This document shows positions 33,551-45,943 of a DNA stretch of 64,000 bases, one piece after another. The stretch's first letter is position 1. Each line of letters begins with the position of its first letter. The notes beneath the pieces were generated by a model, which was given only the letters and a program-made list of their open reading frames with translations, was not told the DNA's origin and did no database searches. Source of the stretch: Lamellibrachia satsuma (taxonomy: Eukaryota > Annelida > Polychaeta > Sabellida > Siboglinidae). The stretch is taken from assembly GCA_033239005.1 (NCBI GenBank), contig BSQZ01000107.1, positions 1,014,501 through 1,078,500 of the forward strand, read 5' to 3'. The translations under genes were made by a program, and so were the position numbers.

Positions 33551-34690
33551 TTTAACAAGATTTAACAAGATTGCAATCCAAGGCAAAGGCCCATTAGGCA
33601 AGTGGACAAGGAAGCCATTGGCTTATCGATAATCCAACATTTTTCATCTATATGTAACCCGCCCTCCTCAGATATGTGTCAACCTTGTTTTTAAACATGA
33701 TCACGCTGCTAGCAGTTACACAATACACTGTACATAATTTGTTCCACTAATGTATTATCCTCTGTGAGAACGAGTACTTCCTGATATCCAATCTACACTG
33801 ATCCTTTACTAATGTTACCTCATGTTCTATTATCTTTCTTGAGTGAGAAAAAAATATTTCTATCAATATTTTCATACCCATTCAATATCTTATCTGGAAT
33901 CATTTTAATTGCTCTCCTCTGTATTCTTTCAAAAATATTTCTGTCAATATTTTCAAAACTTCAATTTGATCTCCTCTTAACCTCTTTGTCTCTAGGGTTG
34001 TTAATCTACATTCTTTTAGGCGTTCTAGGGTCTCTCAGTTCTGAAATCTTTTTAGTTGCTCTCCTCTGTATTCATTCAAGCGTATCTATATCCTTCTTAT
34101 GATATGGTCTCCAAACTTGTATACAGTATTCTAAATGAGGCCTAACTATTGATTTATACAGAAGTATAATTAGTTGTTTCCTCATATGTTATATTTCTCC
34201 TAATCAACCCAAGAATGTAATTACCCTTTCAAGCTGCAATACCACACTCCTCTTAAACTTTCATATCAGCACTTATTGTTACTCACTTAAGTCCTTTTCT
34301 TTTAATGTAGTACCTAGAACAGTATCTCCCATTTCATAGTTTACATCCAAGTTCCCATGTCCTGTATGTAGGCATTTACATTTCCCAAAATTGAATAACA
34401 TCTGCCATTTCTCAGACCATTTAATTAATTTGTCTAGATCGTTTTGTAAATGTTGTTTATCACCATCATTCCTAGCATCTCTCTCATCGCCTTCCCCTAC
34501 TTTATCATCCACTATCATCCCCACTGGAACCACTGCCACAACCCACCTCTTCCCTTCCCACCAATGCCACAACGAGTTATCTCAGCTGTTACATCACCAC
34601 CTCTAGTCTCTTCATCTTTGCACATCCCCTAAACTAAAAACTAAAACTATCTGCCTGAACCTCAGCCCAGGACTTCTCACACCTTAGTCG
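33551..34690 (-). mobile_element. CR1 family A copy with internal deletion joining ORF1 to RT
   Basis: The 3' tail is the family TTTAACAAGATTTAACAAGA. On the minus strand the RT thumb (33900-34470) is decayed. At about 34470 the RT start 'DGDKQHLQNDLDKLIKWSEK' follows directly after ORF1 sequence 'VDDKVGEGDERDARN'. The endonuclease, RT fingers and SGNH domain are missing, a deletion of about 3 kb relative to the full copy. Confidence 0.8.
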
Positions 34691-34830
34691 ATTGTGGTGC
34701 ACTTACATTTTTATTTTCGGTTTATTTGAGTTTGTTGTGGTAAACTTGCGTTTATGATATTAAAAGGGGGTTATTTAGCTTGAGGGTGGAACAGATGCAG
34801 AAATACTTACATGAACTTAATTTGTTGTAG

Positions 34831-35125
34831 TGTGGAATGACCGTCGCTTCTGGAACTTCAAAGTTGGACCAGAAGGTGCCACCCTTCATGTGAGAAATGT
34901 CTCATTCACAATTCCAGCGGGGGCACTTGAAAAAAAAGTCATCATTACAATAGTGATCAGTTGCAAGAAATCAGATGAGCCCAAGTTGAAAGATGATCAA
35001 CGTTTCATAGGACCAGTTGTCTACTGTCTGCCCCATGGACTGAGCTTCAAACGGCCAGTCACACTCCAGTTTAACTACGATCTGGAAGCAGTGCCAGCGT
35101 CATCCAGCATGCAACTGTGGTATAG
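34831..35125 (+). CDS. ZU5 domain exon
   Basis: This 295-bp exon enters in phase 1 and leaves in phase 2 (acceptor aatttgttgtag, donor TATAG|gtatgt). The product has 'VGPEGATLHVRNVSFTIPAG', 'ALEKKVIITIVISC', 'FIGPVVYCLPHGLSFKRPVT' and 'LQFNYDLE', then 'MQLWYR'. 'GxxGxxLxVxxVxxxIPxGAL' followed by 'GPVVxCxPHGxxFxxPVxLxxxH/Y' is the ZU5 signature known from ankyrins, ZO-1, UNC5 and PIDD. In UNC5-type proteins ZU5 pairs with a death domain, which supports the grouping with the exons upstream. Confidence 0.9.
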
Positions 35126-36060
35126 GTATGTTTAGTGCGTTTATCATCTTCAAGTGAAAACACATTTAATTGTCCTAAATATGAGCTGAATTAATGAATT
35201 TACATGCTTTTGCAGTGAATCATTGCATTGAGTCTTTGATCAGCAGGTCGTTCCACAACAATGACTTACCTCGATGTGACCAGGCGTATTCATGACCACC
35301 AGTTGGATTTTGTGATATATACAACATCCAGGCCCTTAGCCAGAAGTAATGTTTTGCCAGTCTTGACCTTTCTAAAAAGTGGAACCCATTCGCGCCTATT
35401 ATTGGCCCATAGAACATCTTAAGTACATGCATGCAAACATGTCTAATATGAACAGATATTATTACACTCACACTCAAAATCAAATACTCGACACTAAAAG
35501 TAAAGCAATACAACATATAACAACATAAGATACAACATTCAATAATACCACAGGTTTTGAAAGTAATACGTTGAAACATTACTTCTTTGATAAAACAGCA
35601 ATCATCCAGATCCAGTATTGATAATGATAATGATTTATTGTCTTCCTGATGATACAGTTCATATACACATGATACATAGCATATATCAACAAAGACAATG
35701 GAGAAGAAGCAATATAGCTTATAATTCCTTGTTTACATAATTCATTAATGTACAGTGCATCGTGCAGTAGTGCAAAACTGTTAGAACAAGTGCCGTGTAA
35801 CAAGATTGAAGTATACTAGGACATCTCCATATGTATTACATTTGATGATGTACATCATTCACAAGTTGACAGTTGTACTACAAGTTTACTACAGTAAAAC
35901 TAGATCAGTTGTTATGTGTATATATGTATATATATATTTTCACGTAGTTCATATGACTACCCGGTTAAATATAATTTGACTGCTGGCTACGGCACATAAC
36001 CACAACTTTGTAGTGTAATATATCAACAATAAGGTTATTATGCAACATAGTATTCACTTC
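35126..36060. other. Start of the 15.8-kb intron after ZU5
   Basis: No exon is recognised between 35126 and the LINE at 36110. The phase-2 donor at 35126 matches the phase-2 acceptor at 50933, so no further exon is needed. Confidence 0.5.
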
Positions 36061-36117
36061 ACAATACAAATTGTTCATAAATAAGTATATATATTAGCTG
36101 TATGAAACTATTACCAT

Positions 36118-39095
36118 CTATTTGAATTCTGCATTCATACATTCATCAAGAATAAAATCTTTGGTTCTCTTTTTAAAGGCTTGAAGCGATGTGCAATCTT
36201 CAAGATGATTCTTTATCACTATAGTATTCCAGTATTTGGAACCAGTATATGCCAATGTATTTTGTCTGATTTTTTTATAGCAATATGGTAGTTTATAAGT
36301 TGTTCCTTGCCTTGTGTTATAACTATGTGGAGAGACATTTAAAGTAATCATGCCATTGAATATTTCTGGTAACATACCCCTGTTGTGTTTATACATAAAG
36401 TCACAACATGTGTACTTGTTTACTTGATAGATGTTCAAAATGTGTTGTTTTTTTAATAATGGCTGAGTGTGATTTCTGAAACCCACTTGACTAATTATAC
36501 GTACTAATCTTTTCTGTAATACATGAATTTTGGACAGGTATATCTTTGGGGCTCTTCCCCATACTATATTACAATAAGTGATGTATGGATAAATTAAAGA
36601 ATAATATAAATTTGTCCAGCTTGTATTTTACCTTATTAATTATGCCAATACTCTTTGATAGTTTGTTACATATATGTTCACTCCAGTTTAGTTTGTTGTC
36701 TATTACTATTCCTAGAAAGTTTGTATAATTTACAGTACCTATTTCTGTCCCATCTATGTAGATTTTATTATGTCTGGTTCTTATGCTGTGAGTATTGCTA
36801 AAGTGTTTTTTGGATGTTTAATGAAAGTTTATTAGTTTTAAGCCATATTGTTAGCTGTTTTAATTCAATGTTTAAGTCGTTTTCCATTTTTTCCAAGTTT
36901 TCCCCTTGTATGAAGAAATTTGTATCATCTGCAAACATAATAGGAAATGTAACTTGAGATACAACACTTAGATCATTTATGTGTAGAAATACTAACGGCC
37001 CCAGAATTGAACCTTGTGGAACACCACGTTATATTTTTTAGAGGAGAGTTAGTCCCTTGGAATATTACTGTTTGTTTTCTTTTAGCTAAATAATTTTGAA
37101 TCCATTGGAGTACACTATCCCTAATTCCATAATGAGCTAATTTTGTTAGTAAGATGTTATGGTTAACAGTGTCAAAAGCTTTAGCAAAATCTAGGAATAG
37201 TCCAATTGTATGGTTTTTTTATCGATAGCTTTGGTTATTTTGTCAATTAGTATTGTTAAAGCCATGTATGTGGAGTGACCTTTTTTAAATCCAAATTGAG
37301 AGTTAGACAAAATGTTGTTTTTAGTCACATATTTGGTTAATCTAATGTACATTAGTCTTTTAAAAATCTTTGAAAATACTGGCAGCACAGAGATGGGCCT
37401 GTAGTTTGCTATGAGTTTAGCATCTCCATTAAAAAAAATTGGAACTACATTGGCTAGTTTGGGTTGATCTGGTACGCATCCTTTATCGAATGATAAGTTT
37501 ATGATATGGCATAATGGTTCAAGCATATTAGGATATGTCTGCTTTATAATATTAGGTTTGATGCCATCCCAACCAGAATTAATACTTTAAAATTGTTCAA
37601 TAATTCCTTTTATCTCATCTGTAGTTACAGGTGCTAAAACATAGAGTTTTTAAAGTTCCACTTAGATAATCCTCAGGCTTTTCGGTAACTTCTGGTATTC
37701 CTTTAGCCAGCTCGGGGCCTTTTTGTCTTGAATAATTTTGTCATCAACTAGGAATTCTCTATGACATAAGGATACAGTCTTTTTGCCTATAATATCCTTC
37801 AGTATTTGCCACATTTTTTGTAGATTGCCTCTATGTTTGTGAAATTCCTTATGATAATGGTACCTTTCCGCAATGCTAATAAGTTTATTTAGTTTATTTT
37901 TTATAATTGGTTTCATTAAATATTGTAGGTATATTCAAGTAATACTTGTATAATTTATGTTTTGTTTGGATGGATTTTTTAAACCCTTTGGTAATCCAGG
38001 GTTTATATTTCTTTCTTCTATTTTTTTTTCTTAACAAGTGGGAATGCTTCATCATATGCCTGTGTTATTTTATTTAAGAACATCTTGTAGCTTTCTTCGG
38101 GATCCTGACATTCATAAACATCATCCCAAACTATTTTATCTACACTACATCTGAAGGTGGCAATGGTTTGATCATTATATAATCTAGTCTTAATTATTGT
38201 ATCATCCTTTGTATTATTATTTAGTTTGGTTAACAAAAATATTGGTAGGTGATCAGAAATGTCTGTATATATTATTCCTTGCATTTGAGTGTTTTCACCA
38301 GGAATGTCGTTGCTGTAAATATTGTCTATTAATGTAGCTGAGGTTGGTGTTATTCTGGTAGGTTTTATGATCAGAGGTAAAAATGCATTTGAGTACATTG
38401 TATCTACATAATCGTGAGTTTCTGCATAATGATCATAATACAGTAAATTAATATTACAATCGCCCATTATATAAAAAAATTTATTTTCAGCTTTTAAAGT
38501 TTGTAAAATATTAAGCATGTGTTCTCTGAAGACATTAATATTTGTATTAGGTGGTCTGTAGACTACACCAACCAGTGTTCTCCTATTTTTTCTCAGACCG
38601 AGTCTACACTTCGACAAATATACACTCTAAATATTCAGTTATAATGGTCATTTCAGACCTCTCTACGTACTCATAAGATTTATGAATAAACAAGGATACG
38701 CCCCCTCCTTTCTTTGATGGTCTAATAAGATAATAAGTACACTTCTATATTCTGTTAGCTCATACAGATCTGAATTGTAACTATTTAACCACGTTTCGCT
38801 TAATCCTATTATTGTAAATTTTAGATCAAGCGTCTCTAAATAATTATTTAATTTACTAATATTTTTTTATACTTCTTATATTCAAATGCATCAAGGAAAA
38901 TCGTTTAGCATAGTCATCGCTATATTTGATTATTTCATTTATATCAGTTTCGAGGTAGTATTTAGAGGTAAATGTAGGATTGAGTGTTTTGAAGAAATTA
39001 CAATCCGGATCTGTATTTACAACACCATTTTCATAATCAGGCTCATAGCCTGCAGACAATGGTGAACTGATGAGCAAATTGTTGATATCAATCAT
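36118..39095 (-). pseudogene. LINE ORF2: endonuclease and reverse transcriptase, frameshifted
   Basis: In order on the minus strand: 'FSLMHLNIRSIKK' (start of APE endonuclease, 38860-38900), 'LVGVVYRPPNTNINVF' and 'IMGDCNINLLYYD' with 'DISDHLPIF' (38018-38617), linker 'KMWQILKDIIGKK' (37662-37916), RT fingers 'NYRPISVLPVFSKIFKRLM', 'SQFGFKKGHST' (37191-37526), the palm 'GLFLDFAKAFD' and YADD-type box in disrupted frames near 36900-37200, and the C-terminus 'NRGMLPEIFNGMITLN', 'YTGSKYWN' (36118-36486). All parts are in order but the frame is broken at least four times. Confidence 0.8.
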
Positions 39096-39356
39096 AATTA
39101 CTTCTATTCATAGATATATTTTGTATATAACTTGTATATATATGTTAATGGCATAAATAATTATACGACAACATGTAGATTTTGTATACTTGGTAACACA
39201 CATACTTAAGTAACAACTTGTATATTCGGTATGCCCAATAACAGTGCGTGACACAATTGTGATAACAAAAAAGAAATACAAAAACATAATTCGGGGTAGG
39301 TTACTAACCAGTGAGTAAATGGGCCCTTGATTTTGGCGGACAGTGGTTAACATCTA

Positions 39357-40029
39357 CAATGTGTTCAGTTCGTCTTTGCTGCTGACTGTTCTTATTTTCC
39401 CATGCTGGTCTTTGATGACAATCCGTCCATCGTAAGTCCAACAGTCTAGGATGGTGTGTTGTTTCTTCATATTTCGCATGATATAGAAGAGACATGCCCT
39501 CTTTTGAGTTAAGTCTTCAGCGACGTATACGTTCGGACATTTCGTACGTAGTGTTTTTCTCTCTTTGATGAAGGCGCTCTTGGTTTTGTAATCCCTGAAT
39601 TGAACGATGATTTGTCGCGAGTGCATTTTATTCATCAATGAAACTCGCGGACCAATTCGATGCACCCAATTGATATCTTTTAGTGTTATTTTATTACTCA
39701 TTTTTATATCGTCCAGCACAGTTGTTATAATGTTCTCAATGTCTTCACCTTTTTCATTCTCAGTTATTCCGCTGATTCGTACAGAATTTCTTCGACTGTA
39801 CTGCTCTAGGTCATCGTGCTTAGCTTCTAAGTTTAATCTTACTGTCTTTTTCAGACAACGCTTGTTCTAGACTGTCCAGTCGCTTGTTCATTTTCGTCAC
39901 TACGAGATCAGCTATCTTAGTCGCAATATAGGCAACAACGTTATCGTCTTTCAAAGCATCTTTGATTTGGCTCAACAGTTCATCAGGTGCGCGATATGCA
40001 GTAGAAGAAGTTGATCGTGGCTTCCCCAT
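39357..40029 (-). pseudogene. LINE ORF1: coiled coil plus L1-ORF1-like RNA-binding fold
   Basis: The N-terminal frame (39820-40029) starts MGKPRSTSSTAYRAPDELLS and continues as a likely coiled coil ('KMNKRLDSLEQALSEKD'). The next frame (39354-39719) has 'VHRIGPRVSLMNKMHSRQII', 'VQFRDYKTKSAFIKERK', 'VYVAEDLT' and 'WTYDGRIVIKDQHGKI'. This matches the RRM-CTD order of L1-like ORF1 proteins (Transposase_22 type), which bind the element RNA. A frameshift separates the coiled coil from the RRM. Confidence 0.7.
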
Positions 40030-40086
40030 TGTTGTTACAAGGAATTTGACACTTATCGCAAGTCAAGTATTGCATAATATACAGCA

Positions 40087-40158
40087 CGGTCATGTGATCA
40101 GGTAGTTTCACGGTCCAGTGATCAGGTAGTTTCACGGTCCAGTGATCAGGTAGTTTCA
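40087..40158. repeat. About 25-bp tandem repeat upstream of the LINE ORF1
   Basis: Three units of (C)ACGGTC.(A)GTGATCAGGTAGTTT occur in a row just upstream (minus-strand sense) of the ORF1 start. Tandem 5' monomers can act as LINE promoters. Whether these do is inference. Confidence 0.7.
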
Positions 40159-40439
40159 ATTGAGCGATTATGCATGTTTAGGAGGTCATCAAAGTAATTG
40201 TCATGTAATCAGCTGAATAACCATGTTATAGAAACACTTCCAACATTCATGTGTAGTCCAGAGCAATGACATATAAGATTGTTGTCATGTTTCACCAAAT
40301 CTGAGACTCAAAGCGTGACTTACATAGCTTTGTTGCGAATCATGGTCAGACACACCTCGTCGGAAAAAAAATTTCTTGCCTCTATTGGACAAAAAACAAT
40401 AATTAACTTACTAGACTGAGCACAGCCTAATTGTTCGTG

Positions 40440-41765
40440 GTTTGCGTGCCATTTGAGTTTTCTTTTAGGAACCGGGAAAGTGTTACTTGCTTTCTTGGTA
40501 TACTTGATTGATTAGTCTCTTTCATCCGGTGGCTAGAGACCTCAGTTTCTTTTTGAAGGTGTTCAGAGAAGAAGCTGACACGACTTCTTCAGGGAGTTTA
40601 TTCCAGTAATCAATGACACGATTTGTAAAGAAGTGTTTACGGATCTCTGTGTGGGAGTACGTCTTTCTTAGCTTTAAGCTATGGCCCCTCAGATTGCTGC
40701 TATGTTGATAGAAAAAAATGCTTAGGGTTATTCCTATTTATGCCACTGAGATATTTATATACCTCACAGAGGTCCGTCTCAAGTCGTCTCTGTTCCAAAG
40801 GAACTGATTCGACAGGTGTTGTGCTGAATTTCAGCACTCTCATCTGAACTTTCTCTAATTCTTCAATATCCTTTCTATAGAAGGGGTTCCAAGCTGGCGA
40901 TGCATATTCCAGCACTGGTCGTATCATTGTTTCATATAAGGTATTTATTATCTTTTCCGATCTGCTTTCAAAGCATCGTTTAATTAGTCCTATGCATTGG
41001 TTTGCCTTAGTTGTAATATATTTTATGTGGGTGCTTGGTTTTAGGTTATCGCATATGATGATTCCTAGATCTTTTTGTTCTTCAACAACTTCTAAGATTT
41101 CTCCATTTAATGTGTATGCATAGTTTAGGCTTTGTCGTATTTTGAGAACTACACATTTAGTGGCATTGAAGCTTAATAGCTTTTTGACGAAACTGCAAGT
41201 TTGTTTAGATCATCTTGGAGAGCTTCACGGTCAGCTAATATAGAAATATTTGAGTAGTTTTGTGTCATCAAACATTTTGGCCATTGCCTTGACTGAGTCG
41301 GTAGATCATTTACATATAAAAAAAATAGTAATGGTCCTAGAATTGAGCCTTGTGGAACCCCACTTCTGAAATTTTTCCATGATGACCATTTCTTAGGACC
41401 ACCCTCTGCCTTCTACCTGCTAGGAAAGATTGGATTCATAATAGCACTTTGCCTTTAATACCATATTTTCTTAATTTATAAATCAGTCGTTTATGGTAAG
41501 TAAATTATATCAGTTTCAGCACTGTTTTCTGCATTTAGTGTCCAGTCTTGTAGACATTCTAATAATTGGGTAATGCATGAAAATATTTTTGGGAAACCAT
41601 GTTGGTCACAGCCGATAGTATTGTTTGTGTTAGCTAGTTTAAGCAAATTGTCTTGTATTATTCTTTCTAGTAGTGTAATCACTTGGCTGGTGAGTGACAC
41701 TGGTCTGTAATTGTTGCACTTGTTTCGTTGACCTTTTTTGTGGATTGGTGTTACTGTTGCCAATA
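40440..41765 (-). mobile_element. CR1-like LINE fragment (RT and C-terminus)
   Basis: Minus-strand pieces: 41491-41765 with 'TPIHKKGQRNKCNNYRPVSL' and 'ERIIQDNLLKL' and 'DQHGFPKIFSCITQLLECL'; a disrupted palm near 41300 ('[19 protein letters not shown]'); and 40700-40927 'MIRPVLEYASPAWNPFYRKD', 'LETDLCEVYKYLSG'. The C-terminus near 40550 reads 'NYWNKLPEEVVSASSLNTF'. The ORF is broken and the endonuclease is missing. It is a different CR1 subfamily from family A. Confidence 0.75.
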
Positions 41766-41769
41766 GTAC

Positions 41770-42150
41770 ACGCTGATTATGTCTGTGAATTGGAGCCTGA
41801 ATAAGACTCAATTTCGAAGTCGACCGAAATCGCGCTTGGACACTGCAAAAAGTGCCAGCGGTGGGCGATAATGCAGTAGTGGTGGGCGACAATGTTACCG
41901 AAACAAAGGATGTGGAAGGCACCGCTGCCTCAGATTGTTCAGGGACAGTCGCCAGAATGCTGCTCTTGTTCACGTTTACAAAAAAGGCATCGATTGTCAT
42001 GAACGTTGACATTGACATATAAAAATGTTTCACTCACTTTTGCTTGGCAGGTGCCATTTTGAATCATAGTCATGGATTGTTTCTTCAAATGAGAGCGCTG
42101 ATGGATAGATACTGAGAAAGCCCATAGAAACGCATTTCCCAATCAATTAT
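41770..42150 (-). other. Unassigned minus-strand open frames upstream of the LINE fragment
   Basis: Two overlapping frames read 'CLFCKREQEQHSGDCP' and 'VPSTSFVSVTLSPTTTALSP'. The CxxC..HxxxC arrangement resembles knuckles in BEL/Pao-type gag proteins, but a single motif is weak evidence. It could also be the start of ORF1 of the neighbouring LINE. Confidence 0.3.
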
Positions 42151-42185
42151 GTACACAATTACAACAAATAGAGATCGGTCGATTC

Positions 42186-42740
42186 GTCCGACATTAGCCC
42201 GTCTTGAAGACGGGCAGACAGGTCCCTGGCTAAGAGCCTGACAACATCCTGTTAAGATGGGCAGACGGGCCCCTGGCTAAGGGCCTGACAACATCCTGTT
42301 AAGATGGGCAGACAGGTCCCTGGCTAAGGGCCTGACAACATCCTGTTAAGACGGGTCCCTGGCTAAGTTAAGACGGGCAGACTTGCCCCTGGCTAAGTGC
42401 CTGACAACATCCTGTTAAGACGGGCAGACAGGCCCCTGGCTAAGAGCCTGACAACATCCTGTTAAGACGGGCAGACGGGTTCCTGGCTAAGGGCCTGACA
42501 ACATCCTGTTAAGACGGGCAGATGGGCCCCTGGCTAAGAGCCTGACAACATACTGTTAAGACGGGCAGACGGGTCCCTGGCTAAGGGCCTGACAACATCC
42601 TGTTAAGATGGGCAGACGGGCCCCTGACTAAGGGCCTGACAACATCCTGTTAAGACGGGCAAACGGGCCCCTGGCTAAGAGCCTGACAAAATCCTGTTAA
42701 AAACAGGCAGATGGGCCCGTGGCCTGATAACATCCTGTTA
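42186..42740. repeat. 47-bp minisatellite, about 11 units
   Basis: Units such as GTTAAGACGGGCAGACGGG then CCCCTGGCTAAGGGCCTGAC then AACATCCT repeat with a period of 47 bp. One unit near 42350-42390 is shortened. The array begins with a small palindrome, GCCCGTCTTGAAGACGGGC (42199-42217). A single homologous unit lies at 14009-14055. Confidence 0.9.
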
Positions 42741-44295
42741 AAGGTTTTTTTTAGCAGCATAAACCTAATAATATTCCATCAGTAATTATTATCGTCATCT
42801 TTACAAGACGTGTCTTTCTAGATGTGTGGCTTAAATATGTGAAAAAAATTACTCTGTGACAATATTAGTGCTTAATGCTTTGACACTTTTCCTTGTTACA
42901 GAATTGTACACGAGGTTTTGCCTGCGAGCTTTTGGTGGAGTGACCCCCACCGATACCATGTAGATTTTAAATAACAGTCAGTAGTGGTATATATAGTATA
43001 TATATATAGCGGGTAGCTGCTAGGCATAGTTTAATAATTATTATGTGTAAACACCTTTTGGGGGAGGCATGCTTGCTGTGATTATGTGATGTATCTCGTT
43101 TTGATGTATGCTTGCCTAATTTCCTAATTAAATGTCATTCTTTGGCCTATTTCAATCTACACTGGACTTGTCTTGTTATTTTGCATAAAAAGTGTTATTG
43201 TCCATTAAATGTTTCACATAAAATGGAAATTTTCCTTTGGGCTCCTGTTAAGGTATAAAATTTATATTCATGAAATATGCAGTCCATGCCAATGCATAGC
43301 ACTAGTGGTGAAACATATATCCCCGCAGGACTGCGCGGCGGATGGAGAGGATCCCATCCTAGCCTGAGTGGATAGCAACAGTTGAAGCAGAGATGTGTCA
43401 CCTTGACGACACAGGTCATCATTGCCGACACACTCATCTGTGTAAGGCTGTCGAAAAGGTGACCTTGCTGAATGCAGTCAAACTCAACAGGATAGTCAAT
43501 AAACGTTGCCACTACCAAATCTCCTGGCCAGCATTGCTTGTATGGAGATTTTGAATAGTGTTGTGTTATCGCTACATTCACAATTTGATTGGAAACTGGC
43601 CTGGGTCAGGGAAATTCTGCTACACATCCTTCTTGAGGCGTCCTAGGACTATGAAAGCCAATACTTTGTAGTCATGATTAAAGATACACATCGGCTGGTA
43701 GGCCTCTGATTGATTCAGTGTACTTTGATGTCAAAAAGAAGCCATTTATGCATGTAGAAGCTCTGAAGAGGAATAATGATGCTTCAGGGAGGATTGTCGC
43801 AGAGAAAGGTTGCCTATGTACTGGGAGTAAATAAAAAGTGATCTCCAGGACATGGAAATACTTCCAAGAGACAGGAGGAGCGACATGGTGGTGGTTGGCA
43901 AAGGACAACACAACACTGATATTTTGTTACGTCAATAAGCATAAATCGAACATGGAATGATACAACTCTTCAAAAATACACCATAGATGCTACTGGAGTT
44001 TGTTTCCACCCACACAGTTACCATGCAGTTGCCATGAGAGCGAGATAGCCAGCAGTGCGAGTTTGCTGACAGACAAATATTGACAAAGCAGGCTTAGCTG
44101 GTGTAGAGAACATCTGAATTGGACACAGGCTAAATAGTCCAATATATTTTTCACAGATGAGTCCTGATATTGCCTAGACTTTTGTGATGGATGTAATTGA
44201 GTGTAGAGACAACCCAATGAGACACGGTCAATGAGATTGTAGTGGAACTTATCTGGATTATCCTGTGATCTTTCTAGTGACGTCTTTAAATTTAT
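42741..44295. other. Unassigned intron
   Basis: Several minus-strand open frames (43195-43581, 43678-43911, 43990-44322) have no recognisable motif, start context or splice pattern. I regard them as chance. Confidence 0.4.
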
Positions 44296-45943
44296 AAGGC
44301 GACACGATTGTCGGAAAATCACCTCATATATATATATTTAACTTAGAGAACTGAAACTTTCAGAGATTGTATGGTGTGTCCAAGTAAACACTGTGAATTT
44401 TGTTCAGAATTTTTCATCGGGGTTTTCCATGGCATGGTGGCCATTTTAAATGACATGAGCCCCATTTGAAAACTACTTTTCATAGATGACCCAGAATTGG
44501 CATCAAATTTTTTTATCGGAAATGGAGGTGTCTGTCTACACACACAGTTCATTTTGTGATAACAGGTCAACTTTCCAAAAAACTAATCTATAGGCATTAA
44601 AAAGGAAACTATCAAGATGAAGTGTGAGAAGTTTCAAGCTATTCTGTTGAGAAATAACAAAATGGGGCTCAGTTGAAGATAACAAGCAAAGTAAAAAACA
44701 CGTTTTTGAGAAAATCGCATTCAAAGTTTATATACATTAGGCAACACAGTTCAACTTCTAAAAACACATCCAGATGGATGAAACTATATATGTCATTCAA
44801 ACTGTCCTCTATCATATGACACCAATATAAGCCATCATATTTCACAGAAATTATAACATGTCCAAACCTAAGCAGTTCACAGCAATAGGAAGACAAAAAA
44901 TGTGTTCCGAAAATGAACATATCAATCTACAGTTCACTGCACAAATCTGGAGAGCAGATGTCCTTTGACCAATGAACAACTAATATAATAATGTATATTG
45001 ATAATAAAAACTGCCTTTACAAAAATAAAACTTGTATTTTGCAGAAATAACATGCAAAACCCATTTCATAGGAATAACGGGAGAAAATGCCAATCCTCAC
45101 AGGTCACTGCATGTCTGTATATATCTGGAGAACAGAATGATGTCCACTGTATCCATAATGTATATTTACACATACAGAATGTTTCTAGAATGCCCCTGGT
45201 TCATAGTTGGCATCCTGGGCATGAACATGACGTGTCTCCCTCGTGCTGCTTTGCAATCATCGTCGAGACCACCTTTTCACCATCTTCATCTGGAAAGTGC
45301 ATCACTCCTATCTTTTCTAGAAGTTTGCCATAGCCAAACTTCCTCTACATCGCTGATGTCTTTCAAGAAACAAATGGTTCTGCATCACCTGATATCTGGA
45401 AATAGATAATAAACATATTGTAAATAAATGCTGCTGACAAAATACAGCATTGTTGTACGTATAATTATTATCTCTATTGCATTGCTAGAAGATGTACGTT
45501 GAATAAAATTCAAATCCATGCTGTACAAAACAATGTTATATTGTAAAAAAAATGGGACATAATATAGTATACATCCACTGGCACTGATTTGAGTAAACAT
45601 GGCCCCTGGATAATACCCCTGGATGAACTGCTATGGTAGTGACTTGGACGTATGTCAACATTCAACTACGTATATATCGTGATTTATGAACTAATCTGCT
45701 GGGACACAATGATAGTAAACATATATAACAAAATTATTTGCTGTGTCAGTGTATCGCACATGAACTGAACTTACTTTGTGTGCCATTTGTGACTGTCATA
45801 ATCGCTGCTGCCGGCAGTGTGGTTGAACTCGAAGCCGAAATCACGGGTTCAGTGACAGATTCTATCTGCTGTCAACTCGCAGAGCGCGCTATCTATACAT
45901 ACATACATATACATATCCTCTTCGGTCTTCAGGCAAAATCTGC

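Larger units (their letters stand above)
36110..40030 (-). mobile_element. CR1-group (L2/Crack-like) LINE, near full length, two ORFs
   Basis: ORF1 starts at 40029 and ORF2 runs from 39095 to 36118 through several frameshifts. The insertion lies antisense in the ZU5 intron. Upstream of the ORF1 start, 40087-40158 holds three tandem copies of an about 25-bp unit containing CCAGTGATCAGGTAGTTTCA. Confidence 0.8.

Noticed and set aside
42186..42740. CRISPR-like array
   Set aside because: The repeats are contiguous 47-bp units without unique spacers, in a eukaryotic intron.
43195..43581. Minus-strand 128-codon frame as a possible gene
   Set aside because: No recognisable motif, no splice or promoter context.
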